A DNA stretch of 64,000 bases from Variovorax sp. IB41 (GTDB lineage: Bacteria > Pseudomonadota > Gammaproteobacteria > Burkholderiales > Burkholderiaceae_C): assembly GCF_016405905.1 (NCBI RefSeq), contig NZ_JAEFCB010000025.1, forward strand, positions 1 through 64,000. Reading direction: 5' to 3'. The notes beneath the pieces were generated by a model. It was not told the origin of the DNA and ran no database searches. It saw only the letters and a program-made list of their open reading frames with translations. Position numbers and translations under genes: made by a program. Shown piece by piece: positions 18,447 to 27,467 of the stretch (positions are counted from its first letter, which is position 1; each line of letters starts with the position of its first letter).

Positions 18447-19952
18447 TCATTTCCTCGCCAGCACGGGCTCCCGCAATGGGCCGCCCTTGACCACCAACTG
18501 CACCATCACCGCCACCACGATGTTGAGCACCAGCGCAGTCAGCCCGGTGTACAGCGTGTAGCTGCCGTCGCCGATCACGAAGGTGTGCACGGGCTTGATG
18601 CCGTCCGAGAACGCCAGCCAGCTGCCGCCCACCAGCCCCACGGCCCATCCGGCAAGCAGCGCCGGCGCGCGGAACCAGCCGAAGAACAGGCCGAACACCA
18701 CCGACGGAAAGGTCTGCAGGATCCACAGGCCGCCCAGCAACTGCAGGTCGAGCGCGAACTGCGTGGGCAGGAACAGGATGAACACCAGCGCCCCCAGCTT
18801 CACGACCAGCGAGACGATCTTCGCGACCTTGGCCTCGCCCGCCGGCGTGACGTCGGGCTTGACGTAGGCCTTCCAGAAATTGCGCGTGAACAGGTTGGCC
18901 GCGCCGATCGACATCACCGCCGCCGGCACCAGCGCGCCGATGGCGATGGCCGCGAACGCGAAGCCCGCGAACCACGAGGGGAACAGCGCGTTGAAGAGCG
19001 CGGGCACCACGTCGTTGTTGCTCTTGACCGTGAGGTGGGCCGCATAGGCCATGTAGCCCAGCAGCGCGATGAGGCCGAGCAGCACCGTGTACGCCGGGAG
19101 GAAGACGGCGTTCTTGCGGATCGTGTTGGCGCTTTTGGCCGCGAAGATGCCGGTGAGCGTGTGCGGATACATGAAGGCCGCGAGCGCCGAGCCGAGCGCC
19201 AGGCTCGCGTACGGCAGGTACTGCGCGGGCTTGAGGGTGAGGCCGGTCGCGCCGCCCTTGGCCGCGAAGGCATCGCCGGCCGCATGGAACACGCTGCTGT
19301 AGCCACCGAGCTTCATGGGCACCAGCACCACCGCGACCAGCACCACGATGTAGATCATCAGGTCCTTCACGAACGCGATGAGCGCCGGCGCACGCAGCCC
19401 GGCCGAATAGGTGTAGAGCGCGAGGATCACGAAGGCGGCCGCCAGCGGCAGTTCGCCCGTGAGGCCCAGCGCCTTGATGACCACCTCCATGCCGACCAGC
19501 TGCAGCGCGATGTAGGGCATGGTCGCGACCACGCCGGTCACGGCGATGGCCAGTTCCAGCGCGCGCGAGCCGTAGCGCCCGTACACCACGTCGGCCGCCG
19601 TCACATGGCCCGCCTTGTGCGCCGCATGCCAGAGCTTGGGCATGATCACGAAGACGATCGGGTACACGAGGATGGTGTAGGGCAGCGCGAAGAAGCCATA
19701 AGCGCCCACCGCATAGACCAGCGCGGGCACGGCGATCACGGTGTAGGCGGTGTAGAAGTCGCCGCCCACGAGGAACCAGGTGATCCAGGTGCCGAAGTTG
19801 CGCCCGCCCAGGCCCCATTCGTCCAGATGGGCGCCCTTGCTGTTCTTGCCTCCGCTCTGCCAGCGCGAGGCCCAGAAGCCCATCACCGTGACCAGCAGGA
19901 AGAAGAACACGAAGACCGAGAGCGCGGTCCAGTTGATGTGGCCGTCCATCAT
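18447..19952 (-). CDS. mctP: Sodium:solute symporter, MctP-like monocarboxylate permease
   Basis: Inner-membrane transporter of the SSS family, 501 residues with about 13 hydrophobic segments. N-terminal block EWGLGGRNFGTWITWFLVGG, then DFYTAYTVIAVPALVYAVG, LYTYSAGLRAPALIAFVKD and ALAAFMYPHTLTGIFAAKSA. These match, from memory, the Rhizobium MctP monocarboxylate (lactate, pyruvate, alanine) uptake permease better than proline or glucose symporters. Its first four bases overlap the end of the small DUF3311 gene, a pairing typical of this branch. Substrate remains an inference. Confidence 0.88.
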   Translation of the reverse strand: MMDGHINWTALSVFVFFFLLVTVMGFWASRWQSGGKNSKGAHLDEWGLGGRNFGTWITWFLVGGDFYTAYTVIAVPALVYAVGAYGFFALPYTILVYPIVFVIMPKLWHAAHKAGHVTAADVVYGRYGSRALELAIAVTGVVATMPYIALQLVGMEVVIKALGLTGELPLAAAFVILALYTYSAGLRAPALIAFVKDLMIYIVVLVAVVLVPMKLGGYSSVFHAAGDAFAAKGGATGLTLKPAQYLPYASLALGSALAAFMYPHTLTGIFAAKSANTIRKNAVFLPAYTVLLGLIALLGYMAYAAHLTVKSNNDVVPALFNALFPSWFAGFAFAAIAIGALVPAAVMSIGAANLFTRNFWKAYVKPDVTPAGEAKVAKIVSLVVKLGALVFILFLPTQFALDLQLLGGLWILQTFPSVVFGLFFGWFRAPALLAGWAVGLVGGSWLAFSDGIKPVHTFVIGDGSYTLYTGLTALVLNIVVAVMVQLVVKGGPLREPVLARK

Positions 19953-20128
19953 TCGTCTCCCTCTTCATACCCGCTGCGGTACACGATCCAGATCAAGAGC
20001 GCCGTGATCGGCACCCACAGCAGCTGGTACCAGTAGAAGAAGGGAAAGCCGAACAACTCGGGCAACGGGCTGTTGTAGAACGGAAGCCACAACAGACCCA
20101 CGAAGGGCAACAGGAGCAGGGCCCACAT
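19949..20128 (-). CDS. DUF3311 small membrane protein
   Basis: A 59-residue protein, MWALLLLPFVGLLWLPFYNS at the N-terminus, then a second hydrophobic segment ending VYRSGYEEGDE. Two membrane spans with a short loop fit the DUF3311 family, regularly found upstream of MctP-type symporters. AAGGAGAACAGCAC provides a good ribosome-binding site before the ATG complementary to 20126-20128. The stop codon TGA overlaps the symporter's ATG, so translation is coupled; it may be an accessory subunit. Confidence 0.88.
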   Translation of the reverse strand: MWALLLLPFVGLLWLPFYNSPLPELFGFPFFYWYQLLWVPITALLIWIVYRSGYEEGDE

Positions 20129-20222
20129 GTGCTGTTCTCCTTGGTGTGATTTTTACGAAAGCACCAAGGAGTTATAGACCCAAAGCCGAACACGCGGCGC
20201 CGACCCGGAATAAGGAGCGGTG

Positions 20223-21251
20223 CTAGATGCGCCCCTCCTCCACCGCATGGCAAGCCACCTGCACGCCCTTGAGGCTCAGCAGCTTCGGCCGGTCCGCGGA
20301 GCAGCGCGCGTTCGCATGCGGGCAGCGCGGATGGAACGCGCACCCCGTCGGCGGGTTCAGCGGATTCGGCACCTCGCCCTGCACCGGCGTGCGCTGGCGG
20401 CCCGTGTGCTTCATCTGCGGGATCGCGTCCAGCAGCATGCGCGTGTACGGATGCTGCGGATCGGCGAAGAGCTTCTCTTTGTCCGCCACCTCGACCAGCC
20501 GGCCCAGGTACATCACGCCGACCTGGTCGGCCACATGGCGCACGACCGCGAGGTTGTGCGAGATGAAGAGGTAGGTGAGGCCTTGCTCCCGCTGCAGGTC
20601 CTTCATGATGTTGAGCACCTGGGCCTGCACGCTCACATCGAGCGCGGAGGTGGGCTCGTCGCACACCAGGAACTCCGGCTGCGTCGCGAGCGCGCGGGCG
20701 ATCGAGATGCGCTGGCGCTGGCCGCCGGAGAACTGGTGCGGGTACTTGCTCATGTCCAGCGGCGAGAGGCCCACCGACTTGAGCAGTTCGCCCACGCGCT
20801 CGCGCAGTTCGGCCTTGCCGCTGAGGATGCCGTGCTCGCGCAGCGGTTCGCCGATGATGTCCTCGACGATCCAGCGCGGGTTCAGGCTCGCGTAGGGGTC
20901 CTGGAAGATCATCTGGATGCGGCGGCGGAGCTTCCGGCCTTCGGGGGTCTTGAAGGCGGCGTGCGCGTCCTGTCCATCGAACTGCAGGCCGCCGCGCGTG
21001 GGCGCGTAGAGGCCGACGAGAAGGCGCGCGACGGTGCTCTTGCCGCAGCCCGATTCGCCCACCAGCGCGAGCGTCTTGCCGCGCTCGATGGAAAAGCTCA
21101 CGCCGTCCACCGCATGCAGCAGCACGCGCGGCTTGCGCTCGAGCACGCGGTTGAGCCAGGGCGGCGAGACGTCGAAGGTGCGCGCGAGATCGTGCGCGAC
21201 GACCAAGGGCTCGCCGGCTGTTTCCTTGCGGGGTTCGATCACGGCGCTCAT
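20223..21251 (-). CDS. Peptide/nickel-type ABC transporter ATP-binding protein (DppF-like)
   Basis: ATPase of 342 residues. Walker A GESGCGKST, QDPYASLNPR Q-loop region, signature SGGQRQRISIARAL, Walker B VCDEPTSALD, and the C-terminal oligopeptide-transporter extension GCAFHPRCPHANARC with its cysteines. Last gene of a six-gene operon and coupled to the preceding ATPase gene by a 4-bp overlap. DppD/OppD and DppF/OppF pairs form heterodimeric motors. The 94 bp up to the DUF3311 gene contains nothing else that I can identify. Confidence 0.94.
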   Translation of the reverse strand: MSAVIEPRKETAGEPLVVAHDLARTFDVSPPWLNRVLERKPRVLLHAVDGVSFSIERGKTLALVGESGCGKSTVARLLVGLYAPTRGGLQFDGQDAHAAFKTPEGRKLRRRIQMIFQDPYASLNPRWIVEDIIGEPLREHGILSGKAELRERVGELLKSVGLSPLDMSKYPHQFSGGQRQRISIARALATQPEFLVCDEPTSALDVSVQAQVLNIMKDLQREQGLTYLFISHNLAVVRHVADQVGVMYLGRLVEVADKEKLFADPQHPYTRMLLDAIPQMKHTGRQRTPVQGEVPNPLNPPTGCAFHPRCPHANARCSADRPKLLSLKGVQVACHAVEEGRI

Positions 21252-22318
21252 CGCGTCACCTCCGCGATGGGTTCGGCCGCTTCGGGCGTGGCGCGTTCGC
21301 CTGCGGCCAGCGCGTCGTGGTGCTTCGCGGCGATCTCCGCCTGGCCCGCATGCGGGTCGGCCGCGTCGTGCAGCCAGCAGGCCGCGCGCGTGGCGCCCGC
21401 GTGCAGCAGCTCGGGCCGCTCGGTGAGGCAGCGCGCGAAGGTGCGCGGGCAGCGCGGGTTGTAGGCGCAGCCCGCCGGAATGGCGTTCAGGCGCGGCATC
21501 GCGCCGTCGATCTGGTTGAGGCGCTCGCGGTCGCTCGCCATGTCGGGAATCGAGGCCATCAGGCCCGAGGTGTAGGGGTGCGCGGGCTGGTGGATCACTT
21601 CGTGCACCGGGCCGATCTCGGCGATGCGGCCCGCGTACATCACGGCCACGCGGTCGCAGGTCTCGGCGATCACGCCCATGTCGTGCGTGATGAGCATCAC
21701 GGCCGCGCCGCGGTCCTTGCAGATGCGCTTGAGCAATTGAATGATCTGCGCCTGGATCGACACATCGAGCGCGGTGGTCGGCTCGTCGGCCACGATGAGC
21801 TTGGGCTCCGCGGCGAGCGCGAGTGCGATCACCACGCGCTGGCGCATGCCGCCGGAGAACTGGTGCGGGAAGTGATCGATGCGCTGCTCGGCCGCCGGGA
21901 TGCCGGTGTCCTGCAGGAGGCTGATGGCGCGCTTGCGGGCTTCGGATTCGGTCACCGGCAGGTGCGCGCGGATGGTCTCGATGAGTTGCCGGCCCACGGT
22001 GTAGAGCGGGTTCAGCGAAGTGAGCGGGTCCTGGAAGATCGCGCCGATCTTGCGGCCGCGGATGGGGCGCATCGCATCGAAACTCAGGTTGTCGATGCGC
22101 TGCCCTTCGAGCAGGATCTGCCCGCTGGCCACGCGGCCCGGCGGCTCGAGCAGGCCGATGATGGCCGCGCCCGTGAGCGACTTGCCGGCGCCCGATTCGC
22201 CCACCACGCCGAGGATTTCGCCGGGCGCGATGTCGAAGGAAATGCGGTCGATCGCGCGCAGCGTGCCGCGGCGGTGCGGAAATTCGACGACGAGGTCTTG
22301 GACCTGGAGCAGCGTCAT
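21248..22318 (-). CDS. Peptide/nickel-type ABC transporter ATP-binding protein (DppD-like)
   Basis: ATPase of 356 residues. Walker A GESGAGKSLTG, QDPLTSLNPLY, signature FSGGMRQRVVIALALA, Walker B LIVADEPTTALD, and the C-terminal oligopeptide/dipeptide domain with GCAYNPRCPRTFARC. The protein extends some 30 residues past the usual end with an Ala/Glu-rich tail. It overlaps the DppF-like gene by 4 bp and follows the DppC-like permease by 21 bp, all on the minus strand, so it belongs to the same transport operon. Confidence 0.94.
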   Translation of the reverse strand: MTLLQVQDLVVEFPHRRGTLRAIDRISFDIAPGEILGVVGESGAGKSLTGAAIIGLLEPPGRVASGQILLEGQRIDNLSFDAMRPIRGRKIGAIFQDPLTSLNPLYTVGRQLIETIRAHLPVTESEARKRAISLLQDTGIPAAEQRIDHFPHQFSGGMRQRVVIALALAAEPKLIVADEPTTALDVSIQAQIIQLLKRICKDRGAAVMLITHDMGVIAETCDRVAVMYAGRIAEIGPVHEVIHQPAHPYTSGLMASIPDMASDRERLNQIDGAMPRLNAIPAGCAYNPRCPRTFARCLTERPELLHAGATRAACWLHDAADPHAGQAEIAAKHHDALAAGERATPEAAEPIAEVTR

Positions 22319-22339
22319 GGTGGCGTTCTCCTTTTCTCT

Positions 22340-23251
22340 TCAGCGCAGGCGCGGATTGAGCGCGTCGCGCAGCCAGTCACCGAGCAGGTTCACGCTCAGG
22401 GCGATGAGCACCAGCATCAGGCCGGGAAACACCGTGATCCACCATTCGCCCGAGAACAGGTACTGGTTGCCGATGCTGATGAGCGTGCCCAGCGACGGCG
22501 AAGTCGGCGGCACGCCGACGCCCAGGAACGAGAGCGTGGCCTCGGTGATGATCGCGGTCGCGACCTGGATGGTGGCCAGCACCATCACCGGCCCCATCAC
22601 GTTGGGCAGCACGTGGCGCAGCATGATGCGCACGGGCGCGACGCCGGTGACGCGCGCGGCCTGCACGTATTCCTTGTTGCGCTCCACCAGCGTGGAGCCG
22701 CGCACGGTGCGCGCGTACTGCACCCAACCCGTGAGCGAGATGGAAATGATCAGCACGCCGAACGCGAGCGACTCGTGCGCGCCCGGGAAAAGCGCGCGGC
22801 CGACGCCGGCGATGAGTAGCGCGACCAGGATGGGCGGGAACGACAGCATCACGTCGCACACGCGCATGAGGAACGAATCGAGCCAGCCGCCGAGAAAGCC
22901 GGCCAAAAGGCCGAACACCACGCCGACGACGACCGAGAGAACCACCGAGACGACGCCCACGATCATCGAGATGCGCGCGCCGTAGATGACGGCCGAGAGG
23001 ATGTCGCGGCCCTGGTCATCGGTGCCGAGCAGGTACTTGGACGAGCCCTCCGCGCTCCATGCGGGCGGCAGGCGAGCGTCGCCGAGTTCGAGCGTCGCGA
23101 GGTCGAAGGGGTTGTGCGGCGAGACCCATCCGGCGAACGCCGCGCAGAACAGGCAAGCCAGCGCGATGAGCGCCGCCACCATCGCCACGGGCGAGGTGCG
23201 AAAGCTGTAGCCGACGTCGCTGTCGAGCCAGCGGGCGAGTGTTTTTTTCAT
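22340..23251 (-). CDS. Peptide-type ABC transporter permease (DppC-like)
   Basis: Inner-membrane permease, 303 residues from the ATG complementary to 23249-23251 (MKKTLARWLDSDV). A first membrane span near residues 22-45 is followed by the periplasmic block LLGTDDQGRDILSAVIYGAR, which is diagnostic of the DppC/OppC family, and the EAA-like loop KEYVQAARVTGVAPVRIMLR. An in-frame extension to 23377 would run through the intergenic palindromes and is rejected. It is separated from the upstream binding-protein gene by 165 bp of structured, repeat-containing DNA. Confidence 0.93.
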   Translation of the reverse strand: MKKTLARWLDSDVGYSFRTSPVAMVAALIALACLFCAAFAGWVSPHNPFDLATLELGDARLPPAWSAEGSSKYLLGTDDQGRDILSAVIYGARISMIVGVVSVVLSVVVGVVFGLLAGFLGGWLDSFLMRVCDVMLSFPPILVALLIAGVGRALFPGAHESLAFGVLIISISLTGWVQYARTVRGSTLVERNKEYVQAARVTGVAPVRIMLRHVLPNVMGPVMVLATIQVATAIITEATLSFLGVGVPPTSPSLGTLISIGNQYLFSGEWWITVFPGLMLVLIALSVNLLGDWLRDALNPRLR

Positions 23252-23345
23252 CGCCGGGCCGCCCCAAGATGAAAAACGGCCCCCTCGGGGGGCAGCGGAC
23301 ATTGCGCAGCAAGGGGAGCGTGGGGGTTGATTTTCATCGTGTGGC
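23252..23345. repeat. Intergenic GC-rich repeat with CCCCC/GGGGG hairpin
   Basis: This stretch inside the peptide-transport operon carries a hairpin GCCCCCCGAGGGGGC (minus strand, about 23279-23293) and flanking C-rich blocks. The pattern resembles short dispersed intergenic elements of Comamonadaceae. No coding potential is apparent. Confidence 0.5.
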
Positions 23346-23352
23346 AAATGGA

Positions 23353-23409
23353 ATGGGCCCGCAAGAAGCGGGCCCATGGTCGGGCCGTCAGGCCGCCCGA
23401 GGGGCGGCC
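23353..23409 (-). terminator. Two stacked hairpins after the peptide-binding-protein gene
   Basis: ATGGGCCCGC-AAGAA-GCGGGCCCAT (23353-23377) is a perfect 10-bp stem with a 5-nt loop, and GGCCGCCC-GAG-GGGCGGCC (23391-23409) a perfect 8-bp stem. Both lie immediately downstream of the binding-protein stop codon. Neither is followed by a strong T-run, so they are better read as 3' mRNA stabilisers or partial terminators that keep binding protein in excess over the downstream permease and ATPases. Confidence 0.7.
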
Positions 23410-23416
23410 GGGGGAA

Positions 23417-24997
23417 TCACTTGATGCTCATCCACTTGAAGTACATGAAGTTGTCGGCCAGTTGCACCAGCTCGACCTTCTTGCTCACGCCCCACGCGAG
23501 CGACTGCTGGTGCAGCGGCAGCGTGCCGATGTCGTCCGCATGCAGCTTGAAGGCTTCCTTGATGAGCTCGTTGCGCTTGGTCTTGTCGGTCTCGGACTGG
23601 ATCTTCTTGGTCAGCTCGTCCAGCTTCGGGTTGCAGTACGCGCCCAGGTTGAACTGGCCCGTGCCCTTGTCGTCGGGGCAGGCGGTCAGCGAGCTCAGCG
23701 CGTTGTGCGCGTCGTAGGTGGTCGGGGTCCAGCCGAGCATGTAGAAGCTGGTGTCGCGGCGCAGGATCTTGGGGAAGTAGGTGCCCTTGGTCTCGGCGGC
23801 CAGGTTGATCTTGACGTTGATGCGCGCGAGGTTGGCGGCCACGCTCTGGCAGATCTGGCCGTCGTTCACGTAGCGGTCGTTCGGGCAGTTCATCGTGACC
23901 TCGAAGCCGTTGGGGTAGCCGGCTTCGGTCATGAGCTTCTTGGCGGCCTCGACGTCGTAGGGCAGGCGCTTGTCCTGCTCGGCGGTCCAGCCGTTGATGC
24001 CGGGGCCGACCAAGAGGCCCGTGGGCCGCGAGGCGCCGCGCATCACGGTGCGCTGGATGCCGGCGATGTCGATGGCCTGGTAGAAGGCCTGGCGAACGCG
24101 CTTGTCCTTGAACGGGTTCTTGCCCTTGATGTTGGAGTACTGCAGTTCGTCGCGCTTCTGGTCCATGCCCAGGAAGATGGTGCGCAGTTCGGGGCCGGTG
24201 ATGACGCGGGCGGTGGGTGCGGCATTGATGCGCGCGATGTCCTGCACGGGCACCGGCTCCATCACGTCCACTTCGCCCGAGACCAGCGCGGCCACGCGGG
24301 TGGCGGGATTGGCGATGGGAGTGAAGACGATCTCTTGCGCGTTGCCTTCGATCTTGCCCCAGTAGGTGCCGTTGCGCGTGAACACGGTGCGCACGTTCGG
24401 CTGGCGCTCGCGCACGCGGAACGGACCGGTGCCGTTGGCCTTGAAGGAGGCGGTGTTCTCGATGCCCTTGCGGCGGTCCACGGGCTTGGTGGCCTGGTTT
24501 TCCTCGCACCACTTCTTGCTCATGATCATGGTGAGCGAGATGACGTCGGGCAGGATCGGGAAGGGGCCGTTGGTCTCGATCTCGATGGCGAGGTCGCCGA
24601 CCTTGCGCACGGCCTTGATGTCGCTCAACGTGGCGCGCATGTCGGAGCCGTCGCCCTGGGCGCGCGCGAAGCTGAAGACCACGTCGTCGGCGGTGAACGG
24701 CGTGCCGTCGTGGAAGACCACGCCCTTGCGCAGCTCGAAGCGCCAGACGTTCGGCGAGGTCTGCTTCCAGCTGGTGGCCAGCAGCGGCGCAAGGCTCAGG
24801 TCCTTGTTGCGCCCCACGAGGGTTTCATAGACGTTGGCGGTGACGCTCAACTGCAGCGACTCGTTGAGCGAGTGCGGATCGAGCGACAGCGCGTCGCCCT
24901 GGTTCGCGATCCGGATGGTCTGCGCGCTCGCGACCAGGCTGACGGCGCCCAGTGCGCACACGGCGGCGGCCGCGGCCACTTTTTTCTTGAAACTCAT
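23417..24997 (-). CDS. Peptide-type ABC transporter substrate-binding protein (SBP family 5)
   Basis: Periplasmic binding protein of 526 residues, DppA/OppA class. Signal peptide MSFKKKVAAAAAVCALGAVS with cleavage near ASA^QTIRIA; mature start RIANQGDALSLDPHSLNE; the family block LRKGVVFHDGTPFTADDVVFSF lies about residue 85. Several cysteines (KKWCEEN, MNCPND, GAYCNPK) could form disulphides. Start chosen at the ATG complementary to 24995-24997 with GAGGAGT-like spacing upstream. The M20 amidohydrolase gene lies 31 bp before it, so the ligand may be an acylated amino acid or peptide that this enzyme hydrolyses; this is inference. Confidence 0.92.
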   Translation of the reverse strand: MSFKKKVAAAAAVCALGAVSLVASAQTIRIANQGDALSLDPHSLNESLQLSVTANVYETLVGRNKDLSLAPLLATSWKQTSPNVWRFELRKGVVFHDGTPFTADDVVFSFARAQGDGSDMRATLSDIKAVRKVGDLAIEIETNGPFPILPDVISLTMIMSKKWCEENQATKPVDRRKGIENTASFKANGTGPFRVRERQPNVRTVFTRNGTYWGKIEGNAQEIVFTPIANPATRVAALVSGEVDVMEPVPVQDIARINAAPTARVITGPELRTIFLGMDQKRDELQYSNIKGKNPFKDKRVRQAFYQAIDIAGIQRTVMRGASRPTGLLVGPGINGWTAEQDKRLPYDVEAAKKLMTEAGYPNGFEVTMNCPNDRYVNDGQICQSVAANLARINVKINLAAETKGTYFPKILRRDTSFYMLGWTPTTYDAHNALSSLTACPDDKGTGQFNLGAYCNPKLDELTKKIQSETDKTKRNELIKEAFKLHADDIGTLPLHQQSLAWGVSKKVELVQLADNFMYFKWMSIK

Positions 24998-25028
24998 GGG
25001 GACACTCCTCGGGTTGAAATCGAACACA

Positions 25029-26291
25029 TCACGATGCCGCGGTGGCGGCTGCTTTCCCTGGCTGCGTGCTGCGGGTAGCAGCAAGCGGCATGCCCTGCTC
25101 GATGAGGCCGGCATGCAGCGCGGCGCCCAGCGGCAGGATCTCGTCGTTGAAGTCGTAGCGGCTGTTGTGCAGGAACGCGCCTTCACGCACGTCCTGGCCG
25201 ATGCGCAGGTACGCGCCCGCCTTTTTCTGCAGCATGAAGGAGAAGTCTTCGGCGCCCATGCTGGGCTCCATGCTGCGGTCGACATTCTTGGCACCCACCA
25301 GCGACTCGGCCACGTCGGCCGCGAACATCGCCTCGGGGGCGGTGTTGATGGTGGCCGGGTAGATGCGCTCGTACTTGATGGTGGCGGTGGCGCCGAAGCC
25401 GCCGGCGATCGCCGTGCACAGCTCGGTCAGGCGCTGCTCGACCTGGGCCTGCACCCGCGCGCTGAAGGTGCGCACCGTGCCGACCAGCGTGGCTTCGCCC
25501 GGGATCACGCTCATCGCGCCGAGATCGCCCGCCTGCACCGCGCAGATGCTGACGACGGCCGCATCGATGGGGCGCACGTTGCGCGAGACGATGGTCTGCG
25601 CCGCGGTGATGATGTGCGCGGCGACCACCACCGGGTCGATGGTCTGGTAGGCATGCGCGCCGTGGCCGCCCTTGCCCTTGATCTGGATGGTGATGCGGTC
25701 GGCCGCGGCCATCATCGCCCCGCGGTTGATGCCCACGGTGCCGGCCGGCATCGCGGGCCAGTTGTGCATGGCGTAGACGGCATTGACCGGGAAGCGGTCG
25801 AACAGACCATCCTCGATCATCACGCGCGCGCCGGCGAAGCCTTCTTCGCCGGGCTGGAAGATCAGCACGGCGGTGCCGTCGAAATCGCGTGTCTCGGCCA
25901 GGTAGCGCGCGGCGCCCACCAGCATGGTGGTGTGGCCGTCGTGGCCGCAACCGTGCATGAGGCCGTCGTTGGCGGAGCGCCAGCCGAAATCGTTGTCCTC
26001 GCGCATGGGGAGGGCGTCCATGTCGGCGCGCAGGCCGATCATGCGGCCGCTGGCGGTGGACTTGCCGCGGATCACGCCGACCACACCGGTCTTGCCGATG
26101 CCTTCGTGGATCTCGTCGACGCCGCAGGCGCGCAATGCCTCGCGCACGCGGCCGGCGGTGTAGACCTCTTCGAAGCCGAGCTCGGGGTGTGCGTGCAGGT
26201 CGCGGCGGAAAGCCGTGATCTCGGGATAGAAACTCGCGATGTGGGCGAACGCCCTTCCGGATGCCGTGAGGCGCGGAGCCGATGCCGTCAT
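25029..26291 (-). CDS. M20 family amidohydrolase (HipO/AbgA-like)
   Basis: Metal-dependent amidohydrolase of 420 residues, cytoplasmic (no signal). Metal-binding blocks RRDLHAHPELGFEE, LRADMDALPM, HGCGHDGHTTMLVGAA, FQPGEEGFAGARVMIEDG and the C-terminal MGAEDFSFMLQKKAGAYLRIG all match the M20D group that cleaves N-acyl amino acids or hippurate-like amides. It sits inside the peptide-transport operon, 2 bp after the DppB-like permease stop and 31 bp before the binding protein. That position suggests it hydrolyses the imported ligand. Start is the ATG complementary to 26289-26291 (MTASAPRLTASG). Confidence 0.92.
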   Translation of the reverse strand: MTASAPRLTASGRAFAHIASFYPEITAFRRDLHAHPELGFEEVYTAGRVREALRACGVDEIHEGIGKTGVVGVIRGKSTASGRMIGLRADMDALPMREDNDFGWRSANDGLMHGCGHDGHTTMLVGAARYLAETRDFDGTAVLIFQPGEEGFAGARVMIEDGLFDRFPVNAVYAMHNWPAMPAGTVGINRGAMMAAADRITIQIKGKGGHGAHAYQTIDPVVVAAHIITAAQTIVSRNVRPIDAAVVSICAVQAGDLGAMSVIPGEATLVGTVRTFSARVQAQVEQRLTELCTAIAGGFGATATIKYERIYPATINTAPEAMFAADVAESLVGAKNVDRSMEPSMGAEDFSFMLQKKAGAYLRIGQDVREGAFLHNSRYDFNDEILPLGAALHAGLIEQGMPLAATRSTQPGKAAATAAS

Positions 26292-26293
26292 GT

Positions 26294-27274
26294 TCAATGT
26301 CCTCCGGCCTTGCCCACGCGCAACCGCGGATCGACCACGAAGTACAAGAGGTCGACCACGAGGTTGATCACGACGAAGATCAAGGCGATGAGGCACAGGT
26401 AGGCGGCCATCACCGGAACGTCGGCGAAGGTCACGGCCTGGATGAACAGGAGGCCCATGCCGGGCCACTGGAAGACCGACTCGGTGATGATGGCGAAGGC
26501 GATGAGGCCGCCCAGCTGCAGGCCGGTGATGGTCATCACCGGCACCAGCGTGTTCTTGAGGGCGTGGCCGAAATGGATGGCGCGGTTCGAAAGGCCGCGG
26601 GCACGCGCGAACTTGATGTAGTCGGTGCGCAGCACCTCGAGCATCTCGGCGCGCACCAGCCGCATGATCAGCGTGAGCTGGAAGATCGCGAGCGTCACCG
26701 CCGGCAGCACGATGTGGTGCCAGCCATCGACCTTGAAGAGGCCGCTCGTCCACCAGCCGAACTGCACCGTCTCGCCGCGCCCGAAGCTCGGGAACCAGCC
26801 CAGCAGCACCGCGAAGACGAGGATCAGCAGGATGCCGATCAGGAAAGTGGGCAGCGACACGCCGAGCAGCGAGACCGTCATGAACACCTGGCTCAAAAAC
26901 GTGCCGCGGCGCAGAGCGGTGTAGACGCCCATCGGGATGCCGATGAAGAGCGCCAGCGCGGCCGCGACGAGCGCGAGTTCCAGCGTGGCCGGGAACCGCT
27001 CGCCGATCAGGCGCGACACCTTGGCGCCCTGGCGCAGGCTCAGGCCGAACTCGCCTTGCGAGGCATTGACGAGAAAGTGCCAGAACTGCACGAAGAAGGG
27101 ACGGTCGAGCCCCAAGGCGGCGCGCATTTCACGGATCTGCTCGGGCTTGGCGTCCTGGCCCAGCAGGAAGACGACGGGGTCGCCGACGTATTGGAACAAG
27201 AGGAAGGCAATGAACGCGACCGCGATCATCACGATCACGGCCTGGATCAGGCGGCGCAGTACAAAGGCAATCAT
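26294..27274 (-). CDS. Peptide-type ABC transporter permease (DppB-like)
   Basis: Inner-membrane permease, 326 residues, first gene of the operon dppB-amidohydrolase-binding protein-dppC-dppD-dppF. N-terminal hydrophobic segment MIAFVLRRLIQAVIVMIAVA; family blocks FGLSLRQGAKVSRLIGERFP and YIKFARARGLSNRAIHFGHA (EAA-like loop), then LRPGVxFxWPGMG-type sequence FQWPGMGLLFIQAV. I chose the ATG complementary to 27272-27274; a TTG two codons upstream is possible. Gene order is unusual in that the two permease genes are split by the amidohydrolase and binding-protein genes. Confidence 0.92.
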   Translation of the reverse strand: MIAFVLRRLIQAVIVMIAVAFIAFLLFQYVGDPVVFLLGQDAKPEQIREMRAALGLDRPFFVQFWHFLVNASQGEFGLSLRQGAKVSRLIGERFPATLELALVAAALALFIGIPMGVYTALRRGTFLSQVFMTVSLLGVSLPTFLIGILLILVFAVLLGWFPSFGRGETVQFGWWTSGLFKVDGWHHIVLPAVTLAIFQLTLIMRLVRAEMLEVLRTDYIKFARARGLSNRAIHFGHALKNTLVPVMTITGLQLGGLIAFAIITESVFQWPGMGLLFIQAVTFADVPVMAAYLCLIALIFVVINLVVDLLYFVVDPRLRVGKAGGH

Positions 27275-27396
27275 TAGCAAACAAAGTGATCGGGCATGCT
27301 AGCAGTGCAAGGTGCGTGCCCGCACGGGGGTTCCCCGGGGGTGCACACACATGGTGCTCATTGCCAACACTCTGTTCTTTGCAGCGGCAAAACGAA

Positions 27397-27428
27397 AAAA
27401 GCCACTCGACTTGCGTCGAGTGGCTTTT
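27397..27428 (-). terminator. Rho-independent terminator of the porin gene
   Basis: AAAAGCCACTCGAC (27397-27410), loop TTGC, then the exact reverse complement (27415-27428). On the minus strand the 14-bp stem is followed by T residues. It lies 40 bp beyond the porin stop codon. The A/T runs on both sides make it potentially bidirectional. Confidence 0.93.
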
Positions 27429-27467
27429 GAGCTTTTAGCTTTGATGCTGGCTTACGCCAGCGTCAAA

